Source: Lachnospiraceae bacterium (GTDB lineage: Bacteria > Bacillota > Clostridia > Lachnospirales > Lachnospiraceae). Taken from it: a stretch of DNA of 64,000 nt. The position numbers and the translations under genes are program-made. This document shows, one piece after another, positions 1 through 9,189 of this stretch (its first letter is position 1; every line of letters starts with the position of its first letter). The stretch spans positions 1-64,000 of the forward strand of contig JAGAMG010000009.1 of assembly GCA_017624835.1 (NCBI GenBank). The letters run 5' to 3'. Under the pieces are notes generated by a model that was given only the letters and a program-made list of their open reading frames with translations, searched no databases and was not told the origin of the DNA.

Positions 1-376
1 CCCTCACATTCGTATCCTTTGAATGCCATTCATCAACTGCTCTGCAAAGTACATCAACAAACTTCGTATCATCAATCGGCTTCACTATATAGTTAAATGC
101 ACCTACATCAAACGCCTGAAATACATATTCCTCCACAGCAGTCACAAAAATAAGTATCACTCTTTTGTCCTTCTTACGAAGTTCTCTGGCTGTTTCCATT
201 CCGTTTCTACCGGACATCTGAATATCCAAAAACAGAATATCTATGCGCTTATCTGATAAAAGCAGTTCTTCTCCGGACGAAAAGAAAACAATGTCTGCTT
301 CCGGGTACTGCTTCGCAACCTTATTCCCCATTAACTCCCGAATATTCTTTTCATCATCGCATATCGCTATTCGCAC
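1..376 (-). CDS. Response regulator, receiver domain (partial, cut by window start)
   Basis: Reading the minus strand from a GTG at 376 gives a CheY-like receiver domain: VRIAICDDEKN at the start carries the acidic DDE cluster, FLDIQM near residue 50 holds the phospho-acceptor Asp, and FVTA and IVKPID supply the conserved Thr and Lys. A GGAAG ribosome site sits just upstream. The output domain is lost beyond the left edge. The spacing and style of the receiver resemble LytTR-type (AgrA/LytR) regulators of Firmicutes, but that is inference because no DNA-binding domain is visible. No partner histidine kinase lies in the window. Confidence 0.85.
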   Translation of the reverse strand, partial: MRIAICDDEKNIRELMGNKVAKQYPEADIVFFSSGEELLLSDKRIDILFLDIQMSGRNGMETARELRKKDKRVILIFVTAVEEYVFQAFDVGAFNYIVKPIDDTKFVDVLCRAVDEWHSKDTNVR

Positions 377-432
377 AAACTCACTTCCTTTGCAATTCTT
401 ATACTCGCAAACTTGTGCTAATGCACTTTATT

Positions 433-512
433 GTCTGCTTCGCAGACCGTTTGCTCGTTCTCGCGTAGAGAATCAAATTCCAGCTTCGCTGTCGCTTGAT
501 TCTCTTTTCGCG
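433..512. repeat. Intergenic inverted repeats
   Basis: Two stem-forming sequences lie between the response regulator and the anti-sigma gene. A small perfect stem, GTCTGC-TTC-GCAGAC, is at 433-447. A larger one pairs AGAGAATCAA at 467-476 with TTGATTCTCT at 496-505, with CGCG on both outer sides. Neither is followed by a clear T run, so a terminator role is uncertain. The short ORFs running through here look like chance. Confidence 0.5.
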
Positions 513-649
513 TATATTATATCGGAACTTGTACCCTGTTTCGATACTAAGATGTTGCGAACCGTTGCTTTTATGTTGTGAAATAAATATGAGCCGAAAG
601 GAATTAACCCATCGGCTCTGCACATTTTTATACTATATTTACCTCTTAT

Positions 650-1235
650 TTAATTTAAATTATAGGTTGGATCTAATTGCATTTTTTCTTCTTCTGAAAG
701 ACTATTCCAATCCGCTGAATTATTTGCAACACCTTCAACTTCATATAACCAATATATTTCATTGATCTTAATTACAACATTATCCCCGTACTGATACACT
801 TCTGAACCAACAATAGGTGTGTTTGCCTGCAAATTTTCTTTCGGAACTCCATCAGTAGAAGTCTGGCTACTTGTAATGTCACTTTCAATCTTTCCTACAA
901 AAACAAATTCCTCTAATAATTCCTCATAATAAACTTCTTCCAAAGATTTTTTATATAGCGTGTCATTTACATATACCATAGGTGCTACATCAACATTAGT
1001 AGAAGCAACAATATTGCTTTCCTCTCCGGTATTGTTCTCTGCCTCAGGAGTTTTGTTGCCACCTATAAAAAACACTCCTATTCCCAATGCCACAACAAAA
1101 CAGGCGGATAAACTACCCATTTTCAATATTTTGCGAGATATTTCTCTTCTTCATAGCACCTTCTTCATTTTCGCTTCTTCTTAATATATCATCATTTAAT
1201 GCCTCAAAACCTTCATACAAATCTTCTTTTTTCAT
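650..1235 (-). pseudogene. Anti-sigma-factor-like membrane protein, apparent +1 frameshift
   Basis: The gene starts at an ATG whose first bases overlap the stop of the upstream sigma gene (ATGA). It encodes about 31 polar residues (MKKEDLYEGFEALNDDILRR and following), then runs into a stop after 40 codons. Removing one base from the AAA run at 1141-1143 joins this N-terminus to a continuous frame with one membrane helix (SLSACFVVALGIGVFFIGG) and an extracytoplasmic C-terminal domain of about 130 residues, 195 residues in all. The layout, a short cytosolic head, one helix and an outer domain next to an ECF sigma, fits an anti-sigma/sensor protein. The break is either true decay or a homopolymer sequencing error. 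Confidence 0.65.
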
Positions 1236-1791
1236 ACAAAATATCCCTCCTTTTCTAACCTGACCTTTAACTTGTTTCTTGTCCTATTTAGCATTACTCT
1301 TACATTATTCTCCGACAGGTCATACCTTTTAGAAATATCCTTAATTGAATCCGAATAGAAATATCTTCTGACAAAAACATTACATTCTCTTTCAGGTAGC
1401 GAACATACAAACATATCTAATGTACTTTGTAATTCTTTTGTCATGTAAAAATCTTCAACATCATTTTTTCCAGCTATACATTCTTCTAACTCATCTAAAA
1501 TCAAAGCAATTTCTCCGTTACCTCTCTTATCAGTGTATTTTGCCTTATATTTGTTAAAAGACAAATTGCGAACAATTCTAGCCAGAAAAAATCTAAAGCA
1601 TTGCGGTTTAGTGGGCGGTATTGAATCCCATGTTTTTAACCAAGTATCATTTACACATTCTTCAGAGTCTTCTCGACAATTCAAATATTGTTAGATATCT
1701 GAAAGCAATACGCACCATACTTTCTATCCGTTTCCTCTATTGCCACCTCGTTTCTTACAAAATATAATTCTATTATTTTTTCATCTGTCAT
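1232..1791 (-). pseudogene. ECF-type RNA polymerase sigma factor, apparent -1 frameshift
   Basis: From the ATG at 1791 (preceded by GGAGTGGGG) the product begins MTDEKIIELYFVRNEV and stops after 36 codons. Adding one base in the AAA run at 1683-1685 (TTT on the coding strand) continues into the remaining 150 residues, which hold sigma region 2 (REDSEECVNDTWLKTW), a linker, and sigma region 4 with a helix-turn-helix (IKDISKRYDLSENNVRVML). The repaired protein is about 186 residues, normal for ECF sigma factors. It overlaps the anti-sigma gene by ATGA, so the two are translationally coupled. As read, the sigma factor would not be made as one chain. Confidence 0.7.
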
Positions 1792-1905
1792 AACCCCACT
1801 CCCATCCTTACTCGCGAATTTAAGATTCCTTCACCTTATATGACAACTTTTTTTGCATTATATTACATATTTTTTCCACAAATTATAACACATCTATTAT
1901 AATTG

Positions 1906-1934
1906 AAAAAACCGACTGGATTTCTCCAGCCGGC
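1906..1934 (-). terminator. Intrinsic terminator after DUF6033 gene
   Basis: On the minus strand GCCGGCTGGA-GAAA-TCCAGTCGGT forms a strong stem and is followed by TTTTTT. It lies about 100 bases past the DUF6033 stop and upstream of the sigma operon, separating the two. Confidence 0.8.
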
Positions 1935-2037
1935 TACAAGCTTTTCCATCTATGCACTTCGTAAAACTGAATTTGTAAAACACACAATTCTTCCTCTGAG
2001 ATAATATAATCAGCTCCCATTTTCCATAACCAACTCT

Positions 2038-2766
2038 TTATACAGAAAAATCGAATTTGGCTCCAACTTTTTCACCGGACACTTTATTCCAATTCACATT
2101 TTTCATTTTTTCTATCAATTCTTCCTCTGATGAAGCCTCTACAACTACTTTCTTTACAGAAGATGCCTCGTCCTTCTTATAAGGATTTACCTTCTTTTCT
2201 TCTAATTTCTCTGATGTTTTCTTCTCTTCAGCTCGTTTTTCCCGAATTTTCTCTATGTAATCTTTATGCTTTTCGGACATCTTTTCTAATTCTGCAAAAA
2301 TTGACATACTGCCATCATCATTGATAGAGACAGCCAGCTTATTTATGATTGTATCATTCTCGCTGCCCTTTCCCCATGCTCTTTCATATCCGAACTGCTT
2401 ACAGATTCTGTCTGTCATATCCACTATTGTATTAACTCGACGCATCTTTTCACTTGCATATTTTTCATCCGTAGCCATTCTCTCTAACTCAGCGCTTGAA
2501 AAAATAACAGAGAATTCCTTATCACTCTTATCAAGCAACGCCCTTCTGTCATCTCCGGCATCTGCAATAATAAAATCATAATCTCCATAAGTTTTCCTGA
2601 GATTATCCAAGTAATTTTTAGCCTTGCTCGACAATTTATCCTCGCTGGACTTTATTGCCTGCTCGAAAGCTGTATTATTTTTTGCCTTAACTGTACTGTC
2701 CTTTTTCTGCTGAACCGTATTCTCATAATAACCAGCTGCTGATGTTATACCATGTGTTGTAACCAT
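2038..2766 (-). CDS. DUF6033 family protein
   Basis: A 242-residue soluble, highly charged protein with a good ribosome site (CAAGGAGGAGCGATT-ATG). The N-terminus (MVTTHGITSAAGYYENT) and the Asp/Lys-rich middle (DFIIADAGDDRRALLDKSDKE) match what I know of DUF6033, a family found mainly in Lachnospiraceae and without an assigned function. Residues 165-205 are rich in Glu and Lys and probably form a long helix or coiled coil. No signal peptide or membrane helix is visible. It stands alone between terminators. Confidence 0.7.
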   Translation of the reverse strand: MVTTHGITSAAGYYENTVQQKKDSTVKAKNNTAFEQAIKSSEDKLSSKAKNYLDNLRKTYGDYDFIIADAGDDRRALLDKSDKEFSVIFSSAELERMATDEKYASEKMRRVNTIVDMTDRICKQFGYERAWGKGSENDTIINKLAVSINDDGSMSIFAELEKMSEKHKDYIEKIREKRAEEKKTSEKLEEKKVNPYKKDEASSVKKVVVEASSEEELIEKMKNVNWNKVSGEKVGAKFDFSV

Positions 2767-2888
2767 AATCGCTCCTCCTTGAATTGTATATTTGAAATCC
2801 GTTTCATTTTATCTATGTATTACCCATACATACTTATTGGATATATCGGCAAATTCACTTCATTTCAATAGTCTGTTGTGTGAATCGT

Positions 2889-2931
2889 AAAAAATGCCGA
2901 CTTAAACCTTTCGAGTTAAAGCCGACATTTT
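2889..2931 (-). terminator. Intrinsic terminator
   Basis: AAAAAATGCCGACTTAAACC and its near-complement GAGTTAAAGCCGACATTTT form a long stem flanked by A and T runs, so it can work on either strand. On the minus strand it closes the transcription unit that contains the nucleotidyltransferase gene. Confidence 0.75.
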
Positions 2932-2955
2932 ATATATTACAATATATTAATTTCC

Positions 2956-3006
2956 TTATACAATTCCCTGTGCTGTCATAGCTTCTGCATAAGGTTGCTG
3001 TAAATA
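2956..3006 (-). pseudogene. Remnant of a glutamate dehydrogenase 3' end
   Basis: Read on the minus strand, the last codons before a TAA spell [17 protein letters not shown]. The final ten residues ([10 protein letters not shown]) and the stop position equal the C-terminus of the intact GdhA encoded 1.8 kb away, and the DNA is also very similar. Upstream the similarity ends and a stop codon follows, so this is only a tail. It may be the scar of a duplication or recombination at gdhA that placed the intervening genes here. Confidence 0.55.
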
Positions 3007-3015
3007 AGCCACTTA

Positions 3016-3203
3016 TATAATATTATCTGCTATAACTTCATCTTTATATTTTATTTCCCCATCCCATTTTTGATATAATTCCAATATTCTAAATTGTAAT
3101 TTCTTTTTCTCGTGAATATAATTTAAAACTTCACTAAAAGCTAATAGTACTGCACTTCCCCAAATACCTATAAATCGTATCTTTTGATTTTTTCATTTTT
3201 CAT
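3016..3203 (-). pseudogene. Possible small membrane-protein ORF with a frameshift
   Basis: An ATG at 3203 behind AAGGAG starts MKNEKIKRYD and then hits TAG. If one T is added in the AAA/TTT run at 3172-3174, the frame goes on as FIGIWGSAVLLAFSEVLNYI and a charged C-terminus ending VIADNII, about 62 residues with one possible membrane helix. The good ribosome site and the natural-looking protein argue that it was once coding. No family is recognised. Confidence 0.4.
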
Positions 3204-3262
3204 TCACTCCTTATAAATTAAAACTTATTTTCAAGACAAAATATACGCCCCTACTAACTTCC

Positions 3263-4000
3263 TTATCTTCCTCTCCTTCTCCTAAGTCCCGCAATAACCT
3301 TATCAATCCTTTCTTCTTTTACGACTCCCTGATATTTTTCATTTACATCAATCAACTCTTGCTTTGTCTGCTTCTCCCTTTGTGTCAATATATCATATTC
3401 TTTCTTTAACTCTGGAACTGACCATTTTGTATACTCTTTTACTTTATCGTAAACCTCTTCTTTTATAACATTCTCTCGTTTCCCATATAAAAAATCTATT
3501 GCATGCTCTATCCTGTCCATGGAAAAATCTTCCGATTCATTTTTCATATATATAAGAATTCCAACTACATCTGATATATCATTTCTATATTCTCTTGCCG
3601 AAACCATCTTCATTGCAATCAAATATTCTCCATTCACAGTTCTGAATTCCAAACTTCCATTATTAAAAGAACAAAAATGTTTTGAAACTTCTCGTAACTT
3701 GTCAGAGTAAGATGCTGTACGCATAAATTCTGTATTCAGCCAATTATCCGGTAAATTATATAAATCTGCAATTCTATAGGAAACATTTTTAATTAGTCCC
3801 AAAGATTGCACCATAATATCAAAGTCCTGTGTAGCCTCTCTAAAACCATAATTTAAAAGAATACTACCACCACCTACAATTACCAATTCTACCGGTACAC
3901 TGGTTCCGTTCTGTTTCTTATATTCTTTTGCAAATGCTTTTAAAATTGGATACGCATTTTCTTTTGTAATTAAGGTTTTATCACTACTAAACTGCGTCAT
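3263..4000 (-). CDS. AbiEii/DUF6036-like nucleotidyltransferase, putative toxin
   Basis: A 245-residue protein. Start chosen at the ATG at 4000 because GAAGGAG lies six bases upstream; an ATG 15 bases further up has no such site. Residues 35-65 carry a nucleotidyltransferase signature: VIVGGGSILLNYGF followed by TQDFDIMV, where the GG and the D-x-D pair are the usual nucleotide- and metal-binding elements. The C-terminal 60 residues are Lys/Glu-rich. The start lies inside the end of the upstream XRE gene (14-base overlap), so the pair is translationally coupled. Such nucleotidyltransferases act as toxins in AbiE-like type IV systems; that role here is inference. Confidence 0.6.
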   Translation of the reverse strand: MTQFSSDKTLITKENAYPILKAFAKEYKKQNGTSVPVELVIVGGGSILLNYGFREATQDFDIMVQSLGLIKNVSYRIADLYNLPDNWLNTEFMRTASYSDKLREVSKHFCSFNNGSLEFRTVNGEYLIAMKMVSAREYRNDISDVVGILIYMKNESEDFSMDRIEHAIDFLYGKRENVIKEEVYDKVKEYTKWSVPELKKEYDILTQREKQTKQELIDVNEKYQGVVKEERIDKVIAGLRRRRGR

Positions 4001-4511
4001 ATAAATCTCCTTCATATATATTATGTTTTACAAACTCCTGAATATAGTTTTTACATTTCTGATTATTCAGTCTATCGCCTACATAATATGGTTCTTTTAA
4101 AGACATCTTTCTAATATGCGCATATTCCTGACATAGCGGCACTTGATTTTTAAGGGACAAATAATCCAATAGACTAATCAAATACATTGCTTTCAATAAA
4201 TCTTCATGAAGCATATAATAATCAATTCTACGATTTTCTAAAATATATAATAATGTTTCAATTTCTCCATTATTCTTTAAATCATGATGTATCTTATTGC
4301 GAAATGTTTGAAAATCTTCCTTCTCATATACTAAATCTTCTATACTTACCTTTAGAAAAACAGCAATTTTCCTTAAAGTTTTATACTGACACTTTTCTAA
4401 ATTTACTTTATTATTTACAATATCATTCAAGGTAGAATACGGAATAGAAGTAATTACTGACATTTCTCTTACGGAAATTTTTTGTTTTTTCAAATATACC
4501 TTTATATTCAT
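3987..4511 (-). CDS. XRE-type HTH protein, putative antitoxin of the pair
   Basis: A 174-residue protein with a classic ribosome site (CAAGGAGGATTAGATT-ATG). Residues 5-60 form a Cro/C1-type helix-turn-helix (SVREMSVITSIPYSTLNDIV, then a second helix pair ending VSIEDLV). The C-terminal half is of unknown type, with many Tyr and Leu residues. The last codons contain the ribosome site and start codon of the nucleotidyltransferase gene. A DNA-binding protein encoded first and overlapping a nucleotidyltransferase is the arrangement of a self-regulated toxin-antitoxin operon, though the classical AbiEi antitoxin is a winged helix rather than XRE. Confidence 0.6.
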   Translation of the reverse strand: MNIKVYLKKQKISVREMSVITSIPYSTLNDIVNNKVNLEKCQYKTLRKIAVFLKVSIEDLVYEKEDFQTFRNKIHHDLKNNGEIETLLYILENRRIDYYMLHEDLLKAMYLISLLDYLSLKNQVPLCQEYAHIRKMSLKEPYYVGDRLNNQKCKNYIQEFVKHNIYEGDLYDAV

Positions 4512-4644
4512 AATCTAATCCTCCTTGTTTTGCGAAGTAAAATGCGACTGTCCTTGCAGGAGCAGAGGATTTCCCTTCTTATATTATATATTATTACCGC
4601 TCAACCGTTAATTGTCAACAATATTTATTATACCCGTTTTCACG

Positions 4645-4684
4645 CAAAAAATGCTCCGTAAATCTCTTTACGAAGCACTTTTTT
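4645..4684 (-). terminator. Intrinsic terminator of gdhA
   Basis: On the minus strand AAGTGCTTCGTAAA-GAGA-TTTACGGAGCATTTTTT gives a long stem with a T tail, about 50 bases past the gdhA stop. Confidence 0.85.
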
Positions 4685-4731
4685 CATTCAATATATACAA
4701 TTTTTATATTGCCATTTTGTAACTTTTTACC

Positions 4732-6201
<1,470 letters not shown>

Positions 6202-6274
6202 TTATAAAAGTTTTTGAATTATTTTTATACAAATTGCACAATAAATTATACGTGTATACAATCTTCAATCAGAT

Positions 6275-6706
6275 TTAAAGAAATTTTATCAGTCTCTCCA
6301 CGTTTTTTTCTTCAAATTCAATCAGTTCTCTTGCCAAATCAACAGATCTCTGTCCTGCCTGTTCATTATGATTCAATATTTTCTCCATCTCAAGGACTCC
6401 CATATTACTTCCCTTTACCATTATTTCTGCAATATGTCCCGTACTGGTATTTAAGAAAGTATTATAATGAATGCCCGCTTTTAACATCATGTCTGAAAGG
6501 TAATTACTTCGATAGGTATCCGCCTTTGCTGCTACCAACTGCTTCATTGCCTGATTATGAATTTCTGAGTATTTAATAGATTGTCTTGCAATCTGCATAG
6601 CCAATTGGTCATCATATACCTTATCAGAAATCGTATCGATTGCCTTCATCGCCATTTCCGTATTTCTTTGAATCTCCCTATAAACTGCAATATCCTGTGA
6701 TTTCAT
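6275..6706 (-). CDS. Hypothetical helical protein
   Basis: A 143-residue protein behind a strong ribosome site (GGAAGGAGTAGAAA-ATG). It is predicted almost entirely helical and amphipathic, with many Met, Gln, Lys and Glu residues and no membrane helix or signal peptide. The N-terminus (MKSQDIAVYREIQRNTEMAM) and the C-terminus (ELIEFEEKNVERLIKFL) look like long helices of a four-helix bundle. I do not recognise a named family. It sits alone between gdhA and the SH3-protein terminator. Confidence 0.6.
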   Translation of the reverse strand: MKSQDIAVYREIQRNTEMAMKAIDTISDKVYDDQLAMQIARQSIKYSEIHNQAMKQLVAAKADTYRSNYLSDMMLKAGIHYNTFLNTSTGHIAEIMVKGSNMGVLEMEKILNHNEQAGQRSVDLARELIEFEEKNVERLIKFL

Positions 6707-6731
6707 TTTCTACTCCTTCCTTTAACACACT

Positions 6732-6769
6732 AAAAAAGCTTTCTGCCTATCATTAAGCAGAAAGCTTTT
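6732..6769 (-). terminator. Intrinsic terminator of SH3-domain gene
   Basis: AAAAGCTTTCTGC and GCAGAAAGCTTTT are perfect complements around a ten-base loop, with A and T runs on the outer sides. It lies some 75 bases past the stop of the SH3 gene. Confidence 0.88.
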
Positions 6770-6843
6770 CCCTACACACTTTTCTATATTTTACTATATC
6801 CAATTCAAACATGTATCATTCATAAATACCAAACAAGTTATCT

Positions 6844-8055
6844 TTATTGTACATATTCAGCCTTTACATAGGCAATCTGACCGTTAAACTTAATTTTACA
6901 CCAGCCATTTTCGGTAGAAATCAATTCCGCAGAATCACCACCCAATAAAGTACCAATCTTTTCAGCAGTTTCACTTGCTTTTGCACGTACATTTATATTG
7001 GTGGTAGCAGTTACCTTACCGCTGGATGCTACTCCTTCTGCACTTTCTGTACTCTCGCCAACCTGTAAATACTCGGACTTAATAAAGCCCTCTTTGCTTT
7101 CATACAAAACCTTTGACCAGCCATTTAAGCGCTGCTCCAGCACTTGTATCTTCTCGCCGCCGGCAACCTTACCAAGCTTATCCGCCTGCTCGCTATCTGA
7201 ACTACGAACATTTACTGTTGTGGTGGCTGTAGCAAACTGAGTCACATTTCCGGTAGAACCTTCTGTCTGACTTTCTCCGGTACCCTGCTGAGTATTTTCA
7301 GTTCCTTCAGTCTGTTGTTCACTTTCAGCCTGCTGCGCAAGATTTGCCAAGCCCTCACCTACCGCAGTGCTTACCTGGGAGTCAAGCTGCTGCAAATATA
7401 CCAAAAGCTCCGGTTTCTGCTCAATCAACTCATTATACTCTACATTAATGCGATTATTAAATTCCACCACATCATTCTGAGAGCTTACTCTCTTAACATA
7501 TTCGTTTACTTCTTCCTTATTTTCGCCACGCTTAAAATAAAGCTCTCCCTGGTCATTAGTACAGATATAATGCGCCTGATATCCGGGGAATTCATCCTCA
7601 TAGCCCTCAAACACAGCCTTATAGTATACATATGCTATTGTGGTGCCACTTTCCAGACCCGGCTTGGTATATACCTCCAATGTGGTATATGCTTTCGTGT
7701 ACTTGGCAGTCTCTACATAACGAAGCATATCCTTATCTGTAATCTCATCACAGATACCTCTAAGAGTTTCTTCATCTCCCTCTGCCATTGCATTATAATA
7801 GGTTTCGATTAATGCAGCAATTGCCGCATCTTCATTCTTTACCAAAGGAACCTCTGTGTTTACAGGCTCAGCCACTTGCTCACTGGACTCCACTGCAACC
7901 GTACTCTCTTCTTCCGGAAGCTCTCCCTTTGCATTTCCTGCCTTCAGTGCTGCACAAACAGTTATAGCAACTACTGCAATTACAATAAACGGAAATACAA
8001 ACTTACTATTTCGTACTATAAAATCACGTGCTGAAAGCACTTTCTCTTTCCACAT
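6844..8055 (-). CDS. Membrane-anchored protein with NTF2-like and two SH3b domains
   Basis: A 403-residue envelope protein. Residues 18-36 form one membrane helix (FVFPFIVIAVVAITVCAAL) after a short cytosolic head. Residues 75-185 resemble an NTF2-like fold (IETYYNAMAEGDEETLRGIC). A Gln/Thr/Glu-rich linker follows around 235-275. The C-terminus has two bacterial SH3 domains, each starting with a T-VNVR or T-INVR motif (TTTVNVRSSDSEQADKLGKV; ATTNINVRAKASETAEKIGT) and ending in a YLQ or YVQ element. SH3b domains usually bind cell-wall peptides, so it probably works at the wall. It lies directly behind tRNA-Arg on the same strand. Confidence 0.8.
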   Translation of the reverse strand: MWKEKVLSARDFIVRNSKFVFPFIVIAVVAITVCAALKAGNAKGELPEEESTVAVESSEQVAEPVNTEVPLVKNEDAAIAALIETYYNAMAEGDEETLRGICDEITDKDMLRYVETAKYTKAYTTLEVYTKPGLESGTTIAYVYYKAVFEGYEDEFPGYQAHYICTNDQGELYFKRGENKEEVNEYVKRVSSQNDVVEFNNRINVEYNELIEQKPELLVYLQQLDSQVSTAVGEGLANLAQQAESEQQTEGTENTQQGTGESQTEGSTGNVTQFATATTTVNVRSSDSEQADKLGKVAGGEKIQVLEQRLNGWSKVLYESKEGFIKSEYLQVGESTESAEGVASSGKVTATTNINVRAKASETAEKIGTLLGGDSAELISTENGWCKIKFNGQIAYVKAEYVQ

Positions 8056-8073
8056 AAAATATCCTTTCTATAA

Positions 8074-8192
8074 TCAAGGTGATGTAAAATGCATCCGACA
8101 GGAATCGAACCTGCATTAAAGGCGTCGGAGGCCTCCGTTCTATCCATTAGACTACGGATGCAAATTATTACAATTTTGTTACATCACCTTGA
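8074..8192. repeat. 14-bp perfect inverted repeat enclosing tRNA-Arg
   Basis: TCAAGGTGATGTAA at 8074-8087 is the exact reverse complement of TTACATCACCTTGA at 8179-8192. The two arms lie just outside the tRNA gene, so the tRNA precursor's leader and trailer can pair into a stem that extends beyond the acceptor stem. No T run follows, so it is not a standard terminator. Confidence 0.75.
8090..8161 (-). tRNA. tRNA-Arg (anticodon CCG)
   Basis: On the minus strand the 72-base sequence folds as a cloverleaf: acceptor GCATCCG/CGGATGC, anticodon stem GAGGC/GCCTT, loop CTCCGAC with CCG at 8126-8128, T arm GCAGG-TTCGATT-CCTGT, and discriminator A. CCA is not encoded. It reads the CGG arginine codon. 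It is followed on the same strand by the SH3-domain gene. Confidence 0.93.
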
Positions 8193-8242
8193 ATATATTA
8201 ACACAAAACTTCTTATGTGTCTACCTGCTTTTTTTGGAAATT

Positions 8243-9166
8243 TTAGACGATTTTTATCCTATTTTCTTTTCTATCGAAATAATAGAGACTGTCAGACAAC
8301 ACTTCCTCAGGTTCAACCTGGGTTTTATTCACCTCCCGAATCATCTCCTGTAGCCGGGAAGGGCTTTCCGTACCGTTATCTGTCAAAAGAATGACTTCAT
8401 GTATGGAGCTGGGTATAATATAAAAATTACTTTGAAAATTCTCTGCAAGCTTAGCAAACACGGCCGGATAAATCATACATGCGGCTCCGTGAAGTTTTTG
8501 TCTGTTACTTACAATATACATGGGAAGGTCATCAAATAATTGCTTTTCTTCCTCCTCTTCCAGTATCCGTAAACTCTTCGAATCACCACGTTCTTCCATC
8601 AGATTACGAATCACCAGTTCCATGGAATTACATTCCCAGGGAAATAGCCTTGGCGTATTATTCTGAGCATAATAAAGCAATTCCGACAAATTGGTTTTCC
8701 ACATTTCCATATGAGTATTATAAATCAGAATACTGCCGTTTCCCAATGTTTTTCCTTCATACGCATAATAAAAACAAATGGCTAAATCCAGAAACGGAAT
8801 GTGGGGAATCTTTTCCAATAAGCTCTCATTCTTTTTTGCATGAATCAGCCGATAACAAATTCTGTCCTTTACTTTTTCAAACTCTCTAAAAAAAGCCATG
8901 TCTACATTTCTCTTGGGAGTATCTTCATTATAAATTTGTAAAATACGGTATATTACTTCTGCAAAAGTGACACCCTCCTCATAGGCTTCCCAAAAAGCCT
9001 GTAAATAAATCGTAGGTGACACATTCCGACGTTCTCTTAAAATAACCAGCCCTGTTAAAAATACGCCGTTATTCTTTTGCACCTCCTGTAGTTTTACCTC
9101 ATATTTTGCCCCCAAAATCTCTTGTACTGTCTTCTGTACCTTTATTGCAAATTCTTTCATTTCCAT
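8243..9166 (-). CDS. DUF5688 family protein
   Basis: A 307-residue cytosolic protein with a ribosome site (AGAAGGATATTTTTT-ATG). The order of conserved segments (NNGVFLTGLVI, SPTIYLQAFWEAYEEG, IPHIPFLDLAICFYY, NGSILIYNTHMEMW, and near the end FYIIPSSIHEVILLTD) fits DUF5688, which is common and often multi-copy in Lachnospiraceae and has no known function. No transmembrane segment is visible. It stands alone, upstream of the tRNA on the same strand. Confidence 0.75.
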   Translation of the reverse strand: MEMKEFAIKVQKTVQEILGAKYEVKLQEVQKNNGVFLTGLVILRERRNVSPTIYLQAFWEAYEEGVTFAEVIYRILQIYNEDTPKRNVDMAFFREFEKVKDRICYRLIHAKKNESLLEKIPHIPFLDLAICFYYAYEGKTLGNGSILIYNTHMEMWKTNLSELLYYAQNNTPRLFPWECNSMELVIRNLMEERGDSKSLRILEEEEEKQLFDDLPMYIVSNRQKLHGAACMIYPAVFAKLAENFQSNFYIIPSSIHEVILLTDNGTESPSRLQEMIREVNKTQVEPEEVLSDSLYYFDRKENRIKIV

Positions 9167-9189
9167 AAAAAATATCCTTCTTTCTGCAC

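Larger units (their letters stand above)
2767..3262. other. Intergenic region with terminator, gdhA-like remnant and broken small ORF
   Basis: About 500 bases without an intact gene. From left to right it holds the leader of the DUF6033 gene, a hairpin terminator (2889-2931), a short stretch resembling the end of a glutamate dehydrogenase gene (2956-3006), and a possible frameshifted small ORF (3016-3203). Each is listed separately. Confidence 0.6.

Noticed and set aside
1130-1150. Programmed ribosomal frameshift in the anti-sigma gene
   Set aside because: No typical slippery heptamer with a following stem is seen, and the neighbouring gene has a similar break, so error or decay is simpler.
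7315-7812. 165-residue plus-strand ORF inside the SH3-domain gene
   Set aside because: Antisense to a clear protein with two SH3b domains; no start signal.
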